Source of the DNA: Planctomycetaceae bacterium
GTDB lineage: Bacteria; Planctomycetota; Planctomycetia; Pirellulales; Pirellulaceae
NCBI GenBank assembly: GCA_002717145.1
Contig: PBCP01000082.1
Span: 1 to 50,370 of the forward strand
DNA: 50,370 nucleotides
Direction: 5' to 3'
In this document: one piece after another, positions 26,673 through 35,836 of the stretch
Layout: every line of letters starts with the position of its first letter
Numbering within the stretch: the stretch's first letter is position 1
Translations under genes and position numbers: made by a program
The notes under the pieces: model-generated
The model's input: the letters and a program-made list of their open reading frames with translations, nothing else
Database searches by the model: none
Told to the model about the DNA's origin: nothing

Positions 26673-28115
26673 ATGAATCGATTAATACTTTGTCTAACGC
26701 TGCTATTGTTTGGCAATGAATGTCGGGCAGAAACGCCGAACGTACTATTCATCGCCATCGATGACCTACGTGCTGACCTGAACTGTTATGGAAACAGTCA
26801 GATTCACTCCCCAAATATTGACCAGTTAGCCACTCGCGGAACTTTGTTTAACAGAGCCTATTGCCAGCAGGCGGTCTGCAACCCTTCCCGCAGTTCCATG
26901 CTAACCGGCTTAAGGCTGGACACCCTGCACCTTTGGGATTTACCAACCCACTTCAGGCAGCGAATCGAAGACGTTGTCACGCTACCTCAACTGTTCAAAC
27001 AAAACGGATACCACACCCAATGTGTGGGAAAGATATTTCATAACTGGCGACAGGACGAATACCGGGGAGATGCTGTTTCCTGGAGCGTTCCACAGGAAAT
27101 GCACTATAACTCGCATGGAAACGACAAAGCCATGGTGGAAGGCCCGCTGCCCGCCAACTTGTCAGACGTCCCGAAATGTGTCATTCGGGATGTACCAGAT
27201 GAAGCCTATTTCGACGGTCGCGTAGCACAACGCGCGGTGGAAGTCCTAAAGGAAGTGAAAGACAAACCGTTTTTTCTGGCCGTCGGTTTTTGGAAGCCTC
27301 ACTCTCACTTCAACGCTCCGAAAAAATACTGGGATCTGTATGACCCCGGGGAAATCAAACTACCGGTCAATCGTGAAAACCCAAAAAACGTACCGGAAAT
27401 CGCACTGCACAACGGCCAGGAGATTCTCCGAAGTTATAAAGATTTCCCCCATCAATATCCAACCGATCATCAGGCCCGGGAAATGAGACGAGGCTACTAT
27501 GCCAATATTTCCTATATGGATGCTCAGGTTGGAAAGGTGTTGGAGGAATTGGATCGCTTGAATCTTCGTAACAACACCATCGTTGTTCTCTGGTCAGATC
27601 ATGGGTTTCATTTGGGAGAAAACGGGCTTTGGGCTAAGACCTCTAATTTTGAATTGGATGCCCGGGTTCCGATGATTATTTCGACGCCAGTGTTTAATCA
27701 GCCACAACGCACTAATTCCTTAGTTGAGCTATTGGACATCTACCCAACTCTGGCTGAGTTGTGCCATTTACAGGCACCTGACAATCTTGAAGGCAAAAGT
27801 CTCGTACCGATCCTAAAGAATCCCCGAACCACCCTCAAACGCCAGGCGTTAACTCAGCACTGCCGCCCGGCATATCCACGTTACGGAGAAGACCCCAAAG
27901 CTATGGGATACTCGATTCGTACAAATCGTTTTCGTTACACCGAATGGCGGGATTTTCAGACGCACGCTGTGCTGGCTACAGAGGTCTATGATCACCGTCA
28001 TGACCCAAGTGAAACCAATAATGTCTTTGAATCAACTTCTAATCGAAACAAACAACGATTAGCAAAACAATTGAACTCCGTTATTTCCAGGCCGGTTCAC
28101 CGGGAGCAAAATTAG
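26673..28115 (+). CDS. Secreted sulfatase, iduronate-2-sulfatase-like
   Basis: A 480-residue sulfatase. The signal peptide ends near residue 18 (ECRA). D29-D30 lie in [11 protein letters not shown], a pattern characteristic of the iduronate-2-sulfatase group. The formylglycine motif is CNPSR at C69-R73. The motif [15 protein letters not shown] is also the group's version of the distal metal and sulfate site. No additional C-terminal domain is present. By family the preferred substrate would be a 2-O-sulfated uronic acid, but this is not certain. It closes the plus-strand operon, and its last 35 bp overlap the 3' end of the opposing sulfatase gene. Confidence 0.93.
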   Translation: MNRLILCLTLLLFGNECRAETPNVLFIAIDDLRADLNCYGNSQIHSPNIDQLATRGTLFNRAYCQQAVCNPSRSSMLTGLRLDTLHLWDLPTHFRQRIEDVVTLPQLFKQNGYHTQCVGKIFHNWRQDEYRGDAVSWSVPQEMHYNSHGNDKAMVEGPLPANLSDVPKCVIRDVPDEAYFDGRVAQRAVEVLKEVKDKPFFLAVGFWKPHSHFNAPKKYWDLYDPGEIKLPVNRENPKNVPEIALHNGQEILRSYKDFPHQYPTDHQAREMRRGYYANISYMDAQVGKVLEELDRLNLRNNTIVVLWSDHGFHLGENGLWAKTSNFELDARVPMIISTPVFNQPQRTNSLVELLDIYPTLAELCHLQAPDNLEGKSLVPILKNPRTTLKRQALTQHCRPAYPRYGEDPKAMGYSIRTNRFRYTEWRDFQTHAVLATEVYDHRHDPSETNNVFESTSNRNKQRLAKQLNSVISRPVHREQN

Positions 28116-29583
28116 GTGTCCACGGAATACTGCGATCAAAGATTTCACCGTAAGAAGTGTAATCGTTGTAGTGAACAGCCTGCACTCGCCAATTCTTCAC
28201 TCTGGCGTCATATGCCTTTTGTAGGCGTTTGAGATCTCTCGGAAATTGTTGACTCAGTACAAGATTATTCAACTCAAGTGGATCTTTACTGATTTGGAAT
28301 AATTCCTCGGTAGCTTCGAAATCACCAGTTTCATAAGGCCAGTAAATATACTTGTAATCCTGACCAACAATGCCATAGCTTTGGCAGGATCGAGGACCCC
28401 AGACATTGATTAACTCCAGATATTGATGTATTGAAGATTGAGGATCGTCATATAGTGGCATCAGGTCTCGTCCATCAATGCCACGGGGAGCATTCAATCC
28501 GGCAAGCTTCAGAATCGTAGGAGCAAAGTCTATCGAGCCTGTAATTGAATCCACTCGCAATTGCTTGCCACTATTCTCATGACGCGGATCAAAGATAATT
28601 AAGGGTACGCGTGACCCCTCTTCATAAGGCAGAACCTTAGATCCATATCCATGAGCTCCGCAAAAAAAACCATTGTCTGATGTAAAAATAACCACCGTAT
28701 TGTCTGCAACACCGGCATCGACAACTGCTTGACGAATCATGCCAACGGCTGAATCCACCGCATGTACCAGTTGATTATATAGCCGCATTTGATTGTCATA
28801 GTCATCCTTATACCCCCAGCTTTCAAATCGCTCATATTGGCGCCCGGTTTTACTTTGGCGTGAAAACTGATTACTGAACTCCCGTCCGTAGTTTGCCGGT
28901 TTCCTGAATGACTTTCCGGCATACACATGATCAAACATCGGGTCGACCTGATCGGGTTTATGCGGAGCTTTGAAGCTAATCGAAAGACAAAAAGGCTTCT
29001 CTTCGCCCGCCGCATGATGAATAAAGTCTCGGCCAAACGCACCGTAGGAACGTGAGGAATGAGGGTATTGCTCAGCATACCGAGCCATACTCTTATTCTG
29101 TTTTGTTCGATACGATGTCTGCCCCGGTCCGGCTCCCCACCAATCAAAATCTTCCTGAGGTAAGATCGCTTTCTCAGCTCCGTTAGGAAGAACCTCAAAT
29201 CCGATCTTGCCTGCTATAGCAGTCAAATATCCGTGTTCCCGCATAATTACAGGATAACTTTGCTCCCACAAATTCTGATGCAACGGTCCATGGCCGAAAT
29301 TGCAACCATGGCGATATTCATACAATCCGGTCATGACAGTTGCCCGCGAAGCCATACAGATAGCCGTTACAGTGTAATGTCTGTCAAAGGTAATTCCATC
29401 GCGCGCCAGACTATCTATATTGGGCGTCACGACATCATCGTTGCCATAACATCCAAGAGAATACGTGTTTTGATCATCTGTAAAGAGAAAGATGATATTC
29501 GGACGCTTTGCCTCTTTTGCATTAGTAAATGATGCTACAAACAAAATAGCCAGAAAGAATATCAGTCGTGTCAATTTCATCAT
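28081..29583 (-). CDS. Secreted sulfatase with a CMASR active-site motif
   Basis: A 500-residue exported sulfatase. The leader ([22 protein letters not shown]) is a signal peptide; two adjacent ATGs (29583 and 29580) are possible starts. Metal ligands D36-D37 lie in FLFTDDQNT. The formylglycine motif reads CMASR (C76-R80), with Ala in place of the usual Pro; Ala there is compatible with known maturation in the CxAxR group. [16 protein letters not shown] and [12 protein letters not shown] follow the general family layout. It is the last gene of the minus-strand operon, 35 bp after the upstream sulfatase, and its tail overlaps the convergent sulfatase by 35 bp. The substrate is unknown. Confidence 0.92.
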   Translation of the reverse strand: MMKLTRLIFFLAILFVASFTNAKEAKRPNIIFLFTDDQNTYSLGCYGNDDVVTPNIDSLARDGITFDRHYTVTAICMASRATVMTGLYEYRHGCNFGHGPLHQNLWEQSYPVIMREHGYLTAIAGKIGFEVLPNGAEKAILPQEDFDWWGAGPGQTSYRTKQNKSMARYAEQYPHSSRSYGAFGRDFIHHAAGEEKPFCLSISFKAPHKPDQVDPMFDHVYAGKSFRKPANYGREFSNQFSRQSKTGRQYERFESWGYKDDYDNQMRLYNQLVHAVDSAVGMIRQAVVDAGVADNTVVIFTSDNGFFCGAHGYGSKVLPYEEGSRVPLIIFDPRHENSGKQLRVDSITGSIDFAPTILKLAGLNAPRGIDGRDLMPLYDDPQSSIHQYLELINVWGPRSCQSYGIVGQDYKYIYWPYETGDFEATEELFQISKDPLELNNLVLSQQFPRDLKRLQKAYDARVKNWRVQAVHYNDYTSYGEIFDRSIPWTPNFAPGEPAWK

Positions 29584-29618
29584 ATCGCCTATTCTCGCTT
29601 GTTTAGAGAAACTATCGG

Positions 29619-31226
29619 TTACCGGGAAGCACCATTGTCACCGGCAGCATCCTGTGCCAACTTTAATAAGAATTCAACAACCAGCTTCATCTTCGGGTCT
29701 CCCAGCAAATCAGTCTCTTCTTTGGGATCACTGTGTAATTCATAAAGAGCCGTTGGATGGGCTATTCCGTCAAACGCATACTGGTGATCCAAAAACAGCT
29801 TCCAGCGACCTTCGACCGGAGCAGCGTTACTGCGCACAGCAACAACGGCACGTTCGTCAGCAAGTTTCTTGCTCGCCTCCTGATGATCATTGGGAAACAC
29901 CGCTCCACGACGAACAAATTCGCGATCACCACGAAACGCATCCAGTTGACTAATACTATCTTCAGCTCCCCGTCCCATGCCCTTTATAGGAGGCAACTTA
30001 ACTCCTGCAATTTCGGCGAACGTAGCATAGAGGTCATTCAAGGCTAGTAGAGAACTTTGGATTGCTCCGGGCGTTTGGGGGTTACCATCACCCACCTGCC
30101 CTAAAGGCCAACTGACAATAAACGGGACGCGGTGGCCGCCCTCAAAGGTCGACCCCTTGTTGCTTCGTAGCGGTCCGGTAAACCGCTTGTCATTTTTCTC
30201 CGCCCCATTATCGCTGGTAAAAACGACAATCGTATTTTCTATCAGGGGACGGCCTTTTCGTCTTGGATCCTCGGTTTCCTCTAGATAATCGATTAGTCGC
30301 CTCAGATGTACATCATTTTGATACACAAAATCCTGCCTCAGACTTTCGGTAGGCTTACCATCTTTGTATTGGCTTGCACCTTCGACTTTGATGCCTGCAA
30401 TTTCTTTGGACGGAGTGTAGGGCCCATGATTCGCGGGTGAGGCAAAGTACAGAAAAAACGGCTGCGCCGTGGTCGTCATAGAATTTAGAAAATTCAATGC
30501 CTCACGATCCATCACGTTACCGACGCGCCAATAGTCATACGAACCGTTGGTAAGTTGTCTGCCACTGTCGGTTGCTCCAACAATCGTCCGGCCATAAATC
30601 CAGCCTGGGCCAGTCGTTTGTTCCGGTATATTTTTACGATTAAGCCCTCCTGGTCCGGAAGTCGGGTGGCTACGTGATATTCCATAGAAGAAATCAAAGC
30701 CATGGTCGATGGGTGTATCCACCATCGGCTGGCGAAGATCCGCATCCAAAAAACCTTCCGCAACGGAACCATCGGACTTTCGATAGGTAAGTCCTAAATG
30801 CCATTTACCAACCATACCGGTTCTATAACCCGCCTGCTGAAGCATCTCGGGCATCGTCAATCGATCTCGTTCGATTAACGGGTCTCCATGATTTCCAAAC
30901 AGTACCCAATGCTTCACTGCTGTCCGCCAGCAATAACGACCTGTCATCAACGCATATCGGGTTGTGGTACAGCGACTATGCGGTGAATGAGCATCGGTAA
31001 AGCGAATCCCACGGCGAGCAAGCTCTTCCATTGCCGGAGTGTCTAATTGGTCAGCATCACTGTTTTTTGACCAGTCCTGATAGGCACTCGTATCACCTGC
31101 TCCCATATCATCTGCCAAGAAAACAATGATATTGGGTTTAACCGTGGGATGAAGAACGACTTCCTGCTGGGCTACTAACAACCCGGGGCAACACAAAAAG
31201 CACGCAAGGAAAGAAAACCTGCTCAT
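29619..31226 (-). CDS. Secreted sulfatase with divergent CTTTR active-site motif
   Basis: A 535-residue exported sulfatase with a signal peptide (MSRFSFLACFLCCPGLLVA). Metal ligands are D39-D40 (FLADDMG). The position of the formylglycine motif reads CTTTR (C86-R90): the Pro or Ala at the third place, required by the classical CxPxR/CxAxR signature, is Thr (aca codon at the expected place). The rest of the active site is kept: GKWHLGL, FTSDNGAEKND, and the FASPANHGPYTP segment. The frame is intact, so the gene is not visibly decayed. It starts on the stop of the DUF1501 gene (TAATG) and is followed after 35 bp by another sulfatase. Activity is likely but maturation is uncertain. Confidence 0.9.
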   Translation of the reverse strand: MSRFSFLACFLCCPGLLVAQQEVVLHPTVKPNIIVFLADDMGAGDTSAYQDWSKNSDADQLDTPAMEELARRGIRFTDAHSPHSRCTTTRYALMTGRYCWRTAVKHWVLFGNHGDPLIERDRLTMPEMLQQAGYRTGMVGKWHLGLTYRKSDGSVAEGFLDADLRQPMVDTPIDHGFDFFYGISRSHPTSGPGGLNRKNIPEQTTGPGWIYGRTIVGATDSGRQLTNGSYDYWRVGNVMDREALNFLNSMTTTAQPFFLYFASPANHGPYTPSKEIAGIKVEGASQYKDGKPTESLRQDFVYQNDVHLRRLIDYLEETEDPRRKGRPLIENTIVVFTSDNGAEKNDKRFTGPLRSNKGSTFEGGHRVPFIVSWPLGQVGDGNPQTPGAIQSSLLALNDLYATFAEIAGVKLPPIKGMGRGAEDSISQLDAFRGDREFVRRGAVFPNDHQEASKKLADERAVVAVRSNAAPVEGRWKLFLDHQYAFDGIAHPTALYELHSDPKEETDLLGDPKMKLVVEFLLKLAQDAAGDNGASR

Positions 31227-32668
31227 TAACCAATCAGATCCTTGATAACTTCACCACCAAACTGAGACAATTGCTTGTAGCGACCACCATGAAAGTAGGT
31301 GAGTTTGTTATCGTCTAACCCTAGCAAATGTAGTAACGTGACATGCACATCACGAATAGGGTGAACATTCTCTACAGCCTCGGCACCTATTTCGTCTGTA
31401 CCTCCGACGATGGTGCCTTTTTTGATTCCACCACCGGCAAACAGCATCGTCATGGCATCTACATTGTGTCCACGTCCAAAGGAATACACGCCACCTCGAC
31501 GATTGTTATCCGGGGTGCGACCGAACTCACCAGTCCAGACAACCAGAGTTTCGTCGAGCATACCGCGGGACTTAAGATCCTTAATCAAAGCTGCCATTGG
31601 CTGATCGACAGACTTGATACGCGATGAATGCCCTTTTTCGAGATAGTCGTGGCTATCCCAACCACCGGTGAAAATCTGCACAAAACGAACTCCGCTCTCA
31701 ACCAATCGCCTCGCCATCAGGCATTGCTTACCGAAGGTGGCCGTCTCCGGCCTGTTGAGTCCATACATTTCCTGAGTCTTTAGTGATTCGCCTGCCAAAT
31801 CCATCACCTGAGGAACAGACATTTGCATTCGAAACGCAAGCTCATAGTTTTCGATTCTTGCTTCCAAGTCTTTATGTTCCGGGTGAAGCCGCGCATGACG
31901 CCGGTTTATTTCTGCCAGTTCGTCCAACGCCCGCCTCTGATGTTTTCTGTCCTTAAACGACTGTGGCTGCAAATCCAGTATGGGAGATCCCTGAGGACGC
32001 AGACGAGTCCCCTGGTAGTGAGCCGGCAAAAAACCGTTACTCCAATTCCTCGAGCCCCCCTGAGGTGCAGCAAGTTCTGTCATGACCACATAACCCGGAA
32101 GGTTTTGATTTACCGAGCCAAGCCCATACGTAGCCCAGGAGCCAATGGCCGGATCCGCCCCTAAACGGCTTCCCGTATTCATATGGAACAAAGCTTCCGG
32201 GTGATTCAACGATTCAGCCTGACAACCACGGTAATTACATAGTTCATCAGCGACTTCCGGAGCTGCCATAAACTGCCATTGGTCACTCATCTCCAGGCCC
32301 GACTCACCGACCTTGCGAAACTTGAACGGACTTCCCACGTAGAATCGAAATCCACCGGCTAAACCTGCTGTTCGTTTGGACTCGGTCTTATGCAGTTCGT
32401 TCAGCTTTGGTTTAGGGTCAAAGGTATCAACCTGACTGGGGCCTCCCTCCATGAACAACATAATGCAAGCTTTAGCCTTGGGAGTATGCATTGGTTGTTT
32501 GGGAGACAGCGGCCCCCTGTTGGGCAACACTCCGTCCAACAGTTCATCCTGGCTATTTACCTGCGCATTGCCTGCTTGAAGCATTTGAGTTAACGCAACC
32601 GATCCTAGCGATGCGCTAAGCCCGTACAAAAAGTCACGACGATTGGGATTCAGTCTTGGGGTCATCAT
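31226..32668 (-). CDS. DUF1501-family protein with Tat leader
   Basis: A 480-residue protein of the DUF1501 family, a planctomycete-rich group whose fold resembles alkaline phosphatase/sulfatase enzymes but whose function is unknown. The Tat leader is NRRDFLYGLSASLGSVALT. Family features are the PSQVDTFDPKP segment near residue 80, RRLVESGVRFVQIFTGGWDSH, and VVWTGEFGRTPDNN. The start is set at the ATG 32668 (a second ATG follows at 32665), since the longer frame begins with TTG at 32683. It sits 21 bp after the PSD1 gene, the usual partner of DUF1501, and overlaps the next sulfatase start by one base, so the three are one operon. Confidence 0.9.
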   Translation of the reverse strand: MMTPRLNPNRRDFLYGLSASLGSVALTQMLQAGNAQVNSQDELLDGVLPNRGPLSPKQPMHTPKAKACIMLFMEGGPSQVDTFDPKPKLNELHKTESKRTAGLAGGFRFYVGSPFKFRKVGESGLEMSDQWQFMAAPEVADELCNYRGCQAESLNHPEALFHMNTGSRLGADPAIGSWATYGLGSVNQNLPGYVVMTELAAPQGGSRNWSNGFLPAHYQGTRLRPQGSPILDLQPQSFKDRKHQRRALDELAEINRRHARLHPEHKDLEARIENYELAFRMQMSVPQVMDLAGESLKTQEMYGLNRPETATFGKQCLMARRLVESGVRFVQIFTGGWDSHDYLEKGHSSRIKSVDQPMAALIKDLKSRGMLDETLVVWTGEFGRTPDNNRRGGVYSFGRGHNVDAMTMLFAGGGIKKGTIVGGTDEIGAEAVENVHPIRDVHVTLLHLLGLDDNKLTYFHGGRYKQLSQFGGEVIKDLIG

Positions 32669-32689
32669 TGGATTCAGCCTCAATCGCTC

Positions 32690-35566
32690 CTAATACACAT
32701 ACATAAACTCGCTACTGTTAAACAGCAGCAAGCATAAATCTGCCAACGCTCTGGTCTCTGCATCTACATCACTTGCTTTCGTATCCGATGTATAGTTTGC
32801 AAAGACAGGTAGCTTTTCCAGATAGTCGAATGGTTCACCCGAAAACTCTTCAATAAGCGACCGTCTAATTTCGGTAGGGTAGCTCACTTTCTCAGGAGTT
32901 ACGTTTTGATGATATGCCCTCATTTCAGTGACATACTTCTTCAATCGACTCAATTCTGGTTTAACCGGGTCGCGGCCATAGGTAAGCCAGAATGCCCGTT
33001 TAATTTGCAGTTCCAGCGAATCACGCTCATCCATCAACCTTTGGGCCATGGCTATCGATCTGTCGGTCACAACGTCACTATTCAGTAATGTCAATGATTG
33101 AGGCGTCACGGTAAGTGAATCTCTTGCTTCGCAGGAATCATTTGGATTTGGTTGATTAAACAACTCCAAAAACGGATCTGCCTGACCTCGAACCCGGTAA
33201 GCATAAATGGTGCGTCGATTTCGCATTTCCGGCTGTGGGGATGGCTGATAGGCCGGAGCGAGTGAGAACTGAATCATACGGGGCTGCAAGGCAACTTCCA
33301 TGTTAATCTCAGGACGAATTGGCAAACCTCCCATCTCTGGATTCAACTCTCCCGTAATCGCCAGGAAACTGTCCCGAATCTCTTCGGCAGTTAAACGACG
33401 TGGTTGGAACACTCCTAATAGCTCGTTGTTCGGATCCAATTGCTGAAGTTTCTCCAAATCCCGTCTTTGCGTCGATTGCATGTACGTCGCTGACGTCATA
33501 ATCAATTTATGCATCCGCTTCATCATCCAGCCGTTTTCTACAAAGTCAGCGGCAAGATAATCCAACAGTCTGGGGTGCGTCGGCTTAGCACCCTTAGCAC
33601 CAAAATTATTAGGGTTACGAGCAATTGCCTGACCAAAGTGATACTGCCAGATACGATTCACAATCGAACGCGTAGTTAATGCATTTCGATCGTCGGAAAT
33701 CCATTTTGCCAAAGCCAAACGGCGACCATCCAGAGTATTAGGGAGTAAAAATGAACTTGCTTCACCCGAATCAACTGGAAGCCCAAGAGCACTTAAGACT
33801 CCAGGTTCCACCGACTCTCCGGGAGCCTCGAGAGCGCCTCCCATCAGAATGAAATTTTCCGCTTCCCACTTCGGGTCCTGTTCTTCAATGATTCTGAGTT
33901 TTCGTGATCCTGGATAACGAAAGGGATCATCCATTCCATTATAGACTCCCTGAATCATGGGCTGGAATCGTTCCTGACGACGCGTCCAGATCCAGACATC
34001 CTGTTTGTAGACTTTATAACGTCCCTTGTCGGTACTATCTAATCCAACATGACGAGGTGGTTTCTCCTCATCCGCAAGCTTCTGTCTCGCGCCTTCGTCT
34101 TTGTATTCAAGCCCGCGTTCGGCAAACCACGCTCTGGCTGCCGTTTCCTGTTTGTGATAAACGATGTTACGCTGATCTTCCGCGTTTTTCAGCATGCGAG
34201 CGACATGCTGCTGTTCCGACTCGAAATTGATTTGGTTCTCTTGCGGTAGAAAGGCAACGGGACGCTCAGCCATCTGCGTCGTGGCAAACGCCGCGTAAAA
34301 ACGATAGTAATCCCTTGTTGGAATAGGATCGAACTTATGATCATGACACTTTACGCAACGCATCGTGGTTGAAAGGAATGTCTGCCCCACAGCGTTGACG
34401 ATGTCATCCAGGTAGATTTGCCTCGCCTCCGGCGCTTTGACCATAGCATTGTCAAAAGGGCCCATGCGAAGATAGCTGGTCGCTACCAACCACTCTGCTT
34501 CCTTTTCGTTGTAGGCCCCTGACTTCCGAGCTGCAGCAACTACATTAGGTTGGGCCTCGTTTTGCTGGGCCGCACGCGCTCGCACAGATTGATCTGCAAG
34601 CTCGTCACCTGCCAATTGCTCCATCACAAACTGGTTGTACGGTTTATCTTCATTCAATGACCGGATGACATAGTCACGATACCGCCAGGCGTTACTACGC
34701 TCATAGTCGTTCGAATACCCTCCGGAATCTGCATAACGAGCGACGTCTAACCAATGCTGCCCCCATCGTTCTCCATAGTGCGGAGAATCGAGCAAGCGAT
34801 CAATCAAGGCCAACCAGGCTTTCTGTGAGTCTTCACGCCAGGCGTTTACAAACTGACTGGTTTCATAAGGGGTGGGTGGTAAGCCGGTTAAGTCATAGGA
34901 AGCCCGACGCAGAAGAATTTTAGGGTCCGCAGGCGGGGCCAGAGAAAAGCCTTCTTGCTGTAATTTAGCGCCGACAAAGTAGTCGATCGGATGCTCCTTA
35001 TCAGGCACCTCCGTTTTAACAACCGGTTGAAACGCCCAAATGTCCTCCGCCTGATACCTCCGATACGTCCATTCATCGCTTAGCCCACCGCTAGTATCCA
35101 CAAGCGATCCTTCGGACGTTACCCTCTCTCCCCACGCCTCTTTTCTGTAGGCTGCGATTGTCTGCTCGTCAGGCCAGAGTGCACCAGCTGCAATCCATTG
35201 TTCAATCCATTGAATCTGTTCGGGGGAAAGTCGATCGTTTTCCTTCGGGGGCATTTCATAGCCCTCCCATTTCACAGCATAAACTAAGACACTTTCGGCG
35301 GGCTTACCCGGAATGATCGATGGTTCACCTGATTCACCGCCTGCCAACATCCCTGCTCGACTGGTAATGTCGTAATCACCTTTAAGATCGCCACCGGCAC
35401 CATGGCATTGAAAGCACTTTTGCTTGAGGAGCGGTAAAACTTTCAGAGCAAACAGCTCGTCACCGTTGCTTTTGTCTTGCTGTACTTGCGTCTGTCCCTT
35501 TTCTTCTCCCTGAGCCGAGGGGAGACAAAGCAGGAGAATGGCAATTAGTAGGTAAGTACGGTGCAT
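32690..35566 (-). CDS. Planctomycete cytochrome-like PSD1/DUF1549/DUF1553 protein
   Basis: A 958-residue exported protein with the typical planctomycete order: a cytochrome-c-like domain (PSCyt1), DUF1549, and the C-terminal DUF1553 (PSD1). The chosen ATG 35566 starts a signal peptide (MHRTYLLIAILLLCLPSAQG); the upstream extension to 35653 is not signal-like. A heme-c motif CFQCH is at residues 51-55, and a second CVKCHDHKFDP lies in DUF1549. The family probably acts in the periplasm with heme electron transfer, but no substrate is established. It is the first gene of the four-gene minus-strand operon with DUF1501 and two sulfatases, and is divergent from the FG-GAP gene. Confidence 0.9.
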   Translation of the reverse strand: MHRTYLLIAILLLCLPSAQGEEKGQTQVQQDKSNGDELFALKVLPLLKQKCFQCHGAGGDLKGDYDITSRAGMLAGGESGEPSIIPGKPAESVLVYAVKWEGYEMPPKENDRLSPEQIQWIEQWIAAGALWPDEQTIAAYRKEAWGERVTSEGSLVDTSGGLSDEWTYRRYQAEDIWAFQPVVKTEVPDKEHPIDYFVGAKLQQEGFSLAPPADPKILLRRASYDLTGLPPTPYETSQFVNAWREDSQKAWLALIDRLLDSPHYGERWGQHWLDVARYADSGGYSNDYERSNAWRYRDYVIRSLNEDKPYNQFVMEQLAGDELADQSVRARAAQQNEAQPNVVAAARKSGAYNEKEAEWLVATSYLRMGPFDNAMVKAPEARQIYLDDIVNAVGQTFLSTTMRCVKCHDHKFDPIPTRDYYRFYAAFATTQMAERPVAFLPQENQINFESEQQHVARMLKNAEDQRNIVYHKQETAARAWFAERGLEYKDEGARQKLADEEKPPRHVGLDSTDKGRYKVYKQDVWIWTRRQERFQPMIQGVYNGMDDPFRYPGSRKLRIIEEQDPKWEAENFILMGGALEAPGESVEPGVLSALGLPVDSGEASSFLLPNTLDGRRLALAKWISDDRNALTTRSIVNRIWQYHFGQAIARNPNNFGAKGAKPTHPRLLDYLAADFVENGWMMKRMHKLIMTSATYMQSTQRRDLEKLQQLDPNNELLGVFQPRRLTAEEIRDSFLAITGELNPEMGGLPIRPEINMEVALQPRMIQFSLAPAYQPSPQPEMRNRRTIYAYRVRGQADPFLELFNQPNPNDSCEARDSLTVTPQSLTLLNSDVVTDRSIAMAQRLMDERDSLELQIKRAFWLTYGRDPVKPELSRLKKYVTEMRAYHQNVTPEKVSYPTEIRRSLIEEFSGEPFDYLEKLPVFANYTSDTKASDVDAETRALADLCLLLFNSSEFMYVY

Positions 35567-35700
35567 GAAAGCGTAGTTAATTTGGAATAATGCGGAGAAA
35601 TTGGCGTCCCGTTCTCCCATCATACACTGAATTATCACTGCAACTAAGTCCAACGAAAATGAAATGAACGATGAAGTAATCGCTATACAAAACGGATAGA

Positions 35701-35728
35701 TTGATTCTCTACTTTAAAAAACTAGAAT
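35701..35728 (+). promoter_or_regulatory. Candidate sigma-70-like promoter for the FG-GAP/HExxH gene
   Basis: TTGATT (35701-35706) and TAGAAT (35723-35728) are separated by 16 bases; they match four and five of six consensus positions. The leader would be about 100 bases. The rest of the 270-bp divergent gap shows no gene or clear structure. Confidence 0.4.
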
Positions 35729-35836
35729 AAGCTACGGAATACTCGGAACGCCTGACAGACTCGCTCTAGCAAACCAGGTATTTTCGGCGTACCACTACTA
35801 ATTCACGGGACTGTAATAAATAGGAAACACCTTTTC

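Noticed and set aside
29492..29953. 153-residue plus-strand frame across two sulfatase genes
   Set aside because: It is opposite two well-supported coding regions and has shadow-type composition.
29619..31226. Sulfatase pseudogene because of the CTTTR motif
   Set aside because: The frame is full length with intact signal peptide and other active-site motifs, and it is translationally coupled to its neighbour.
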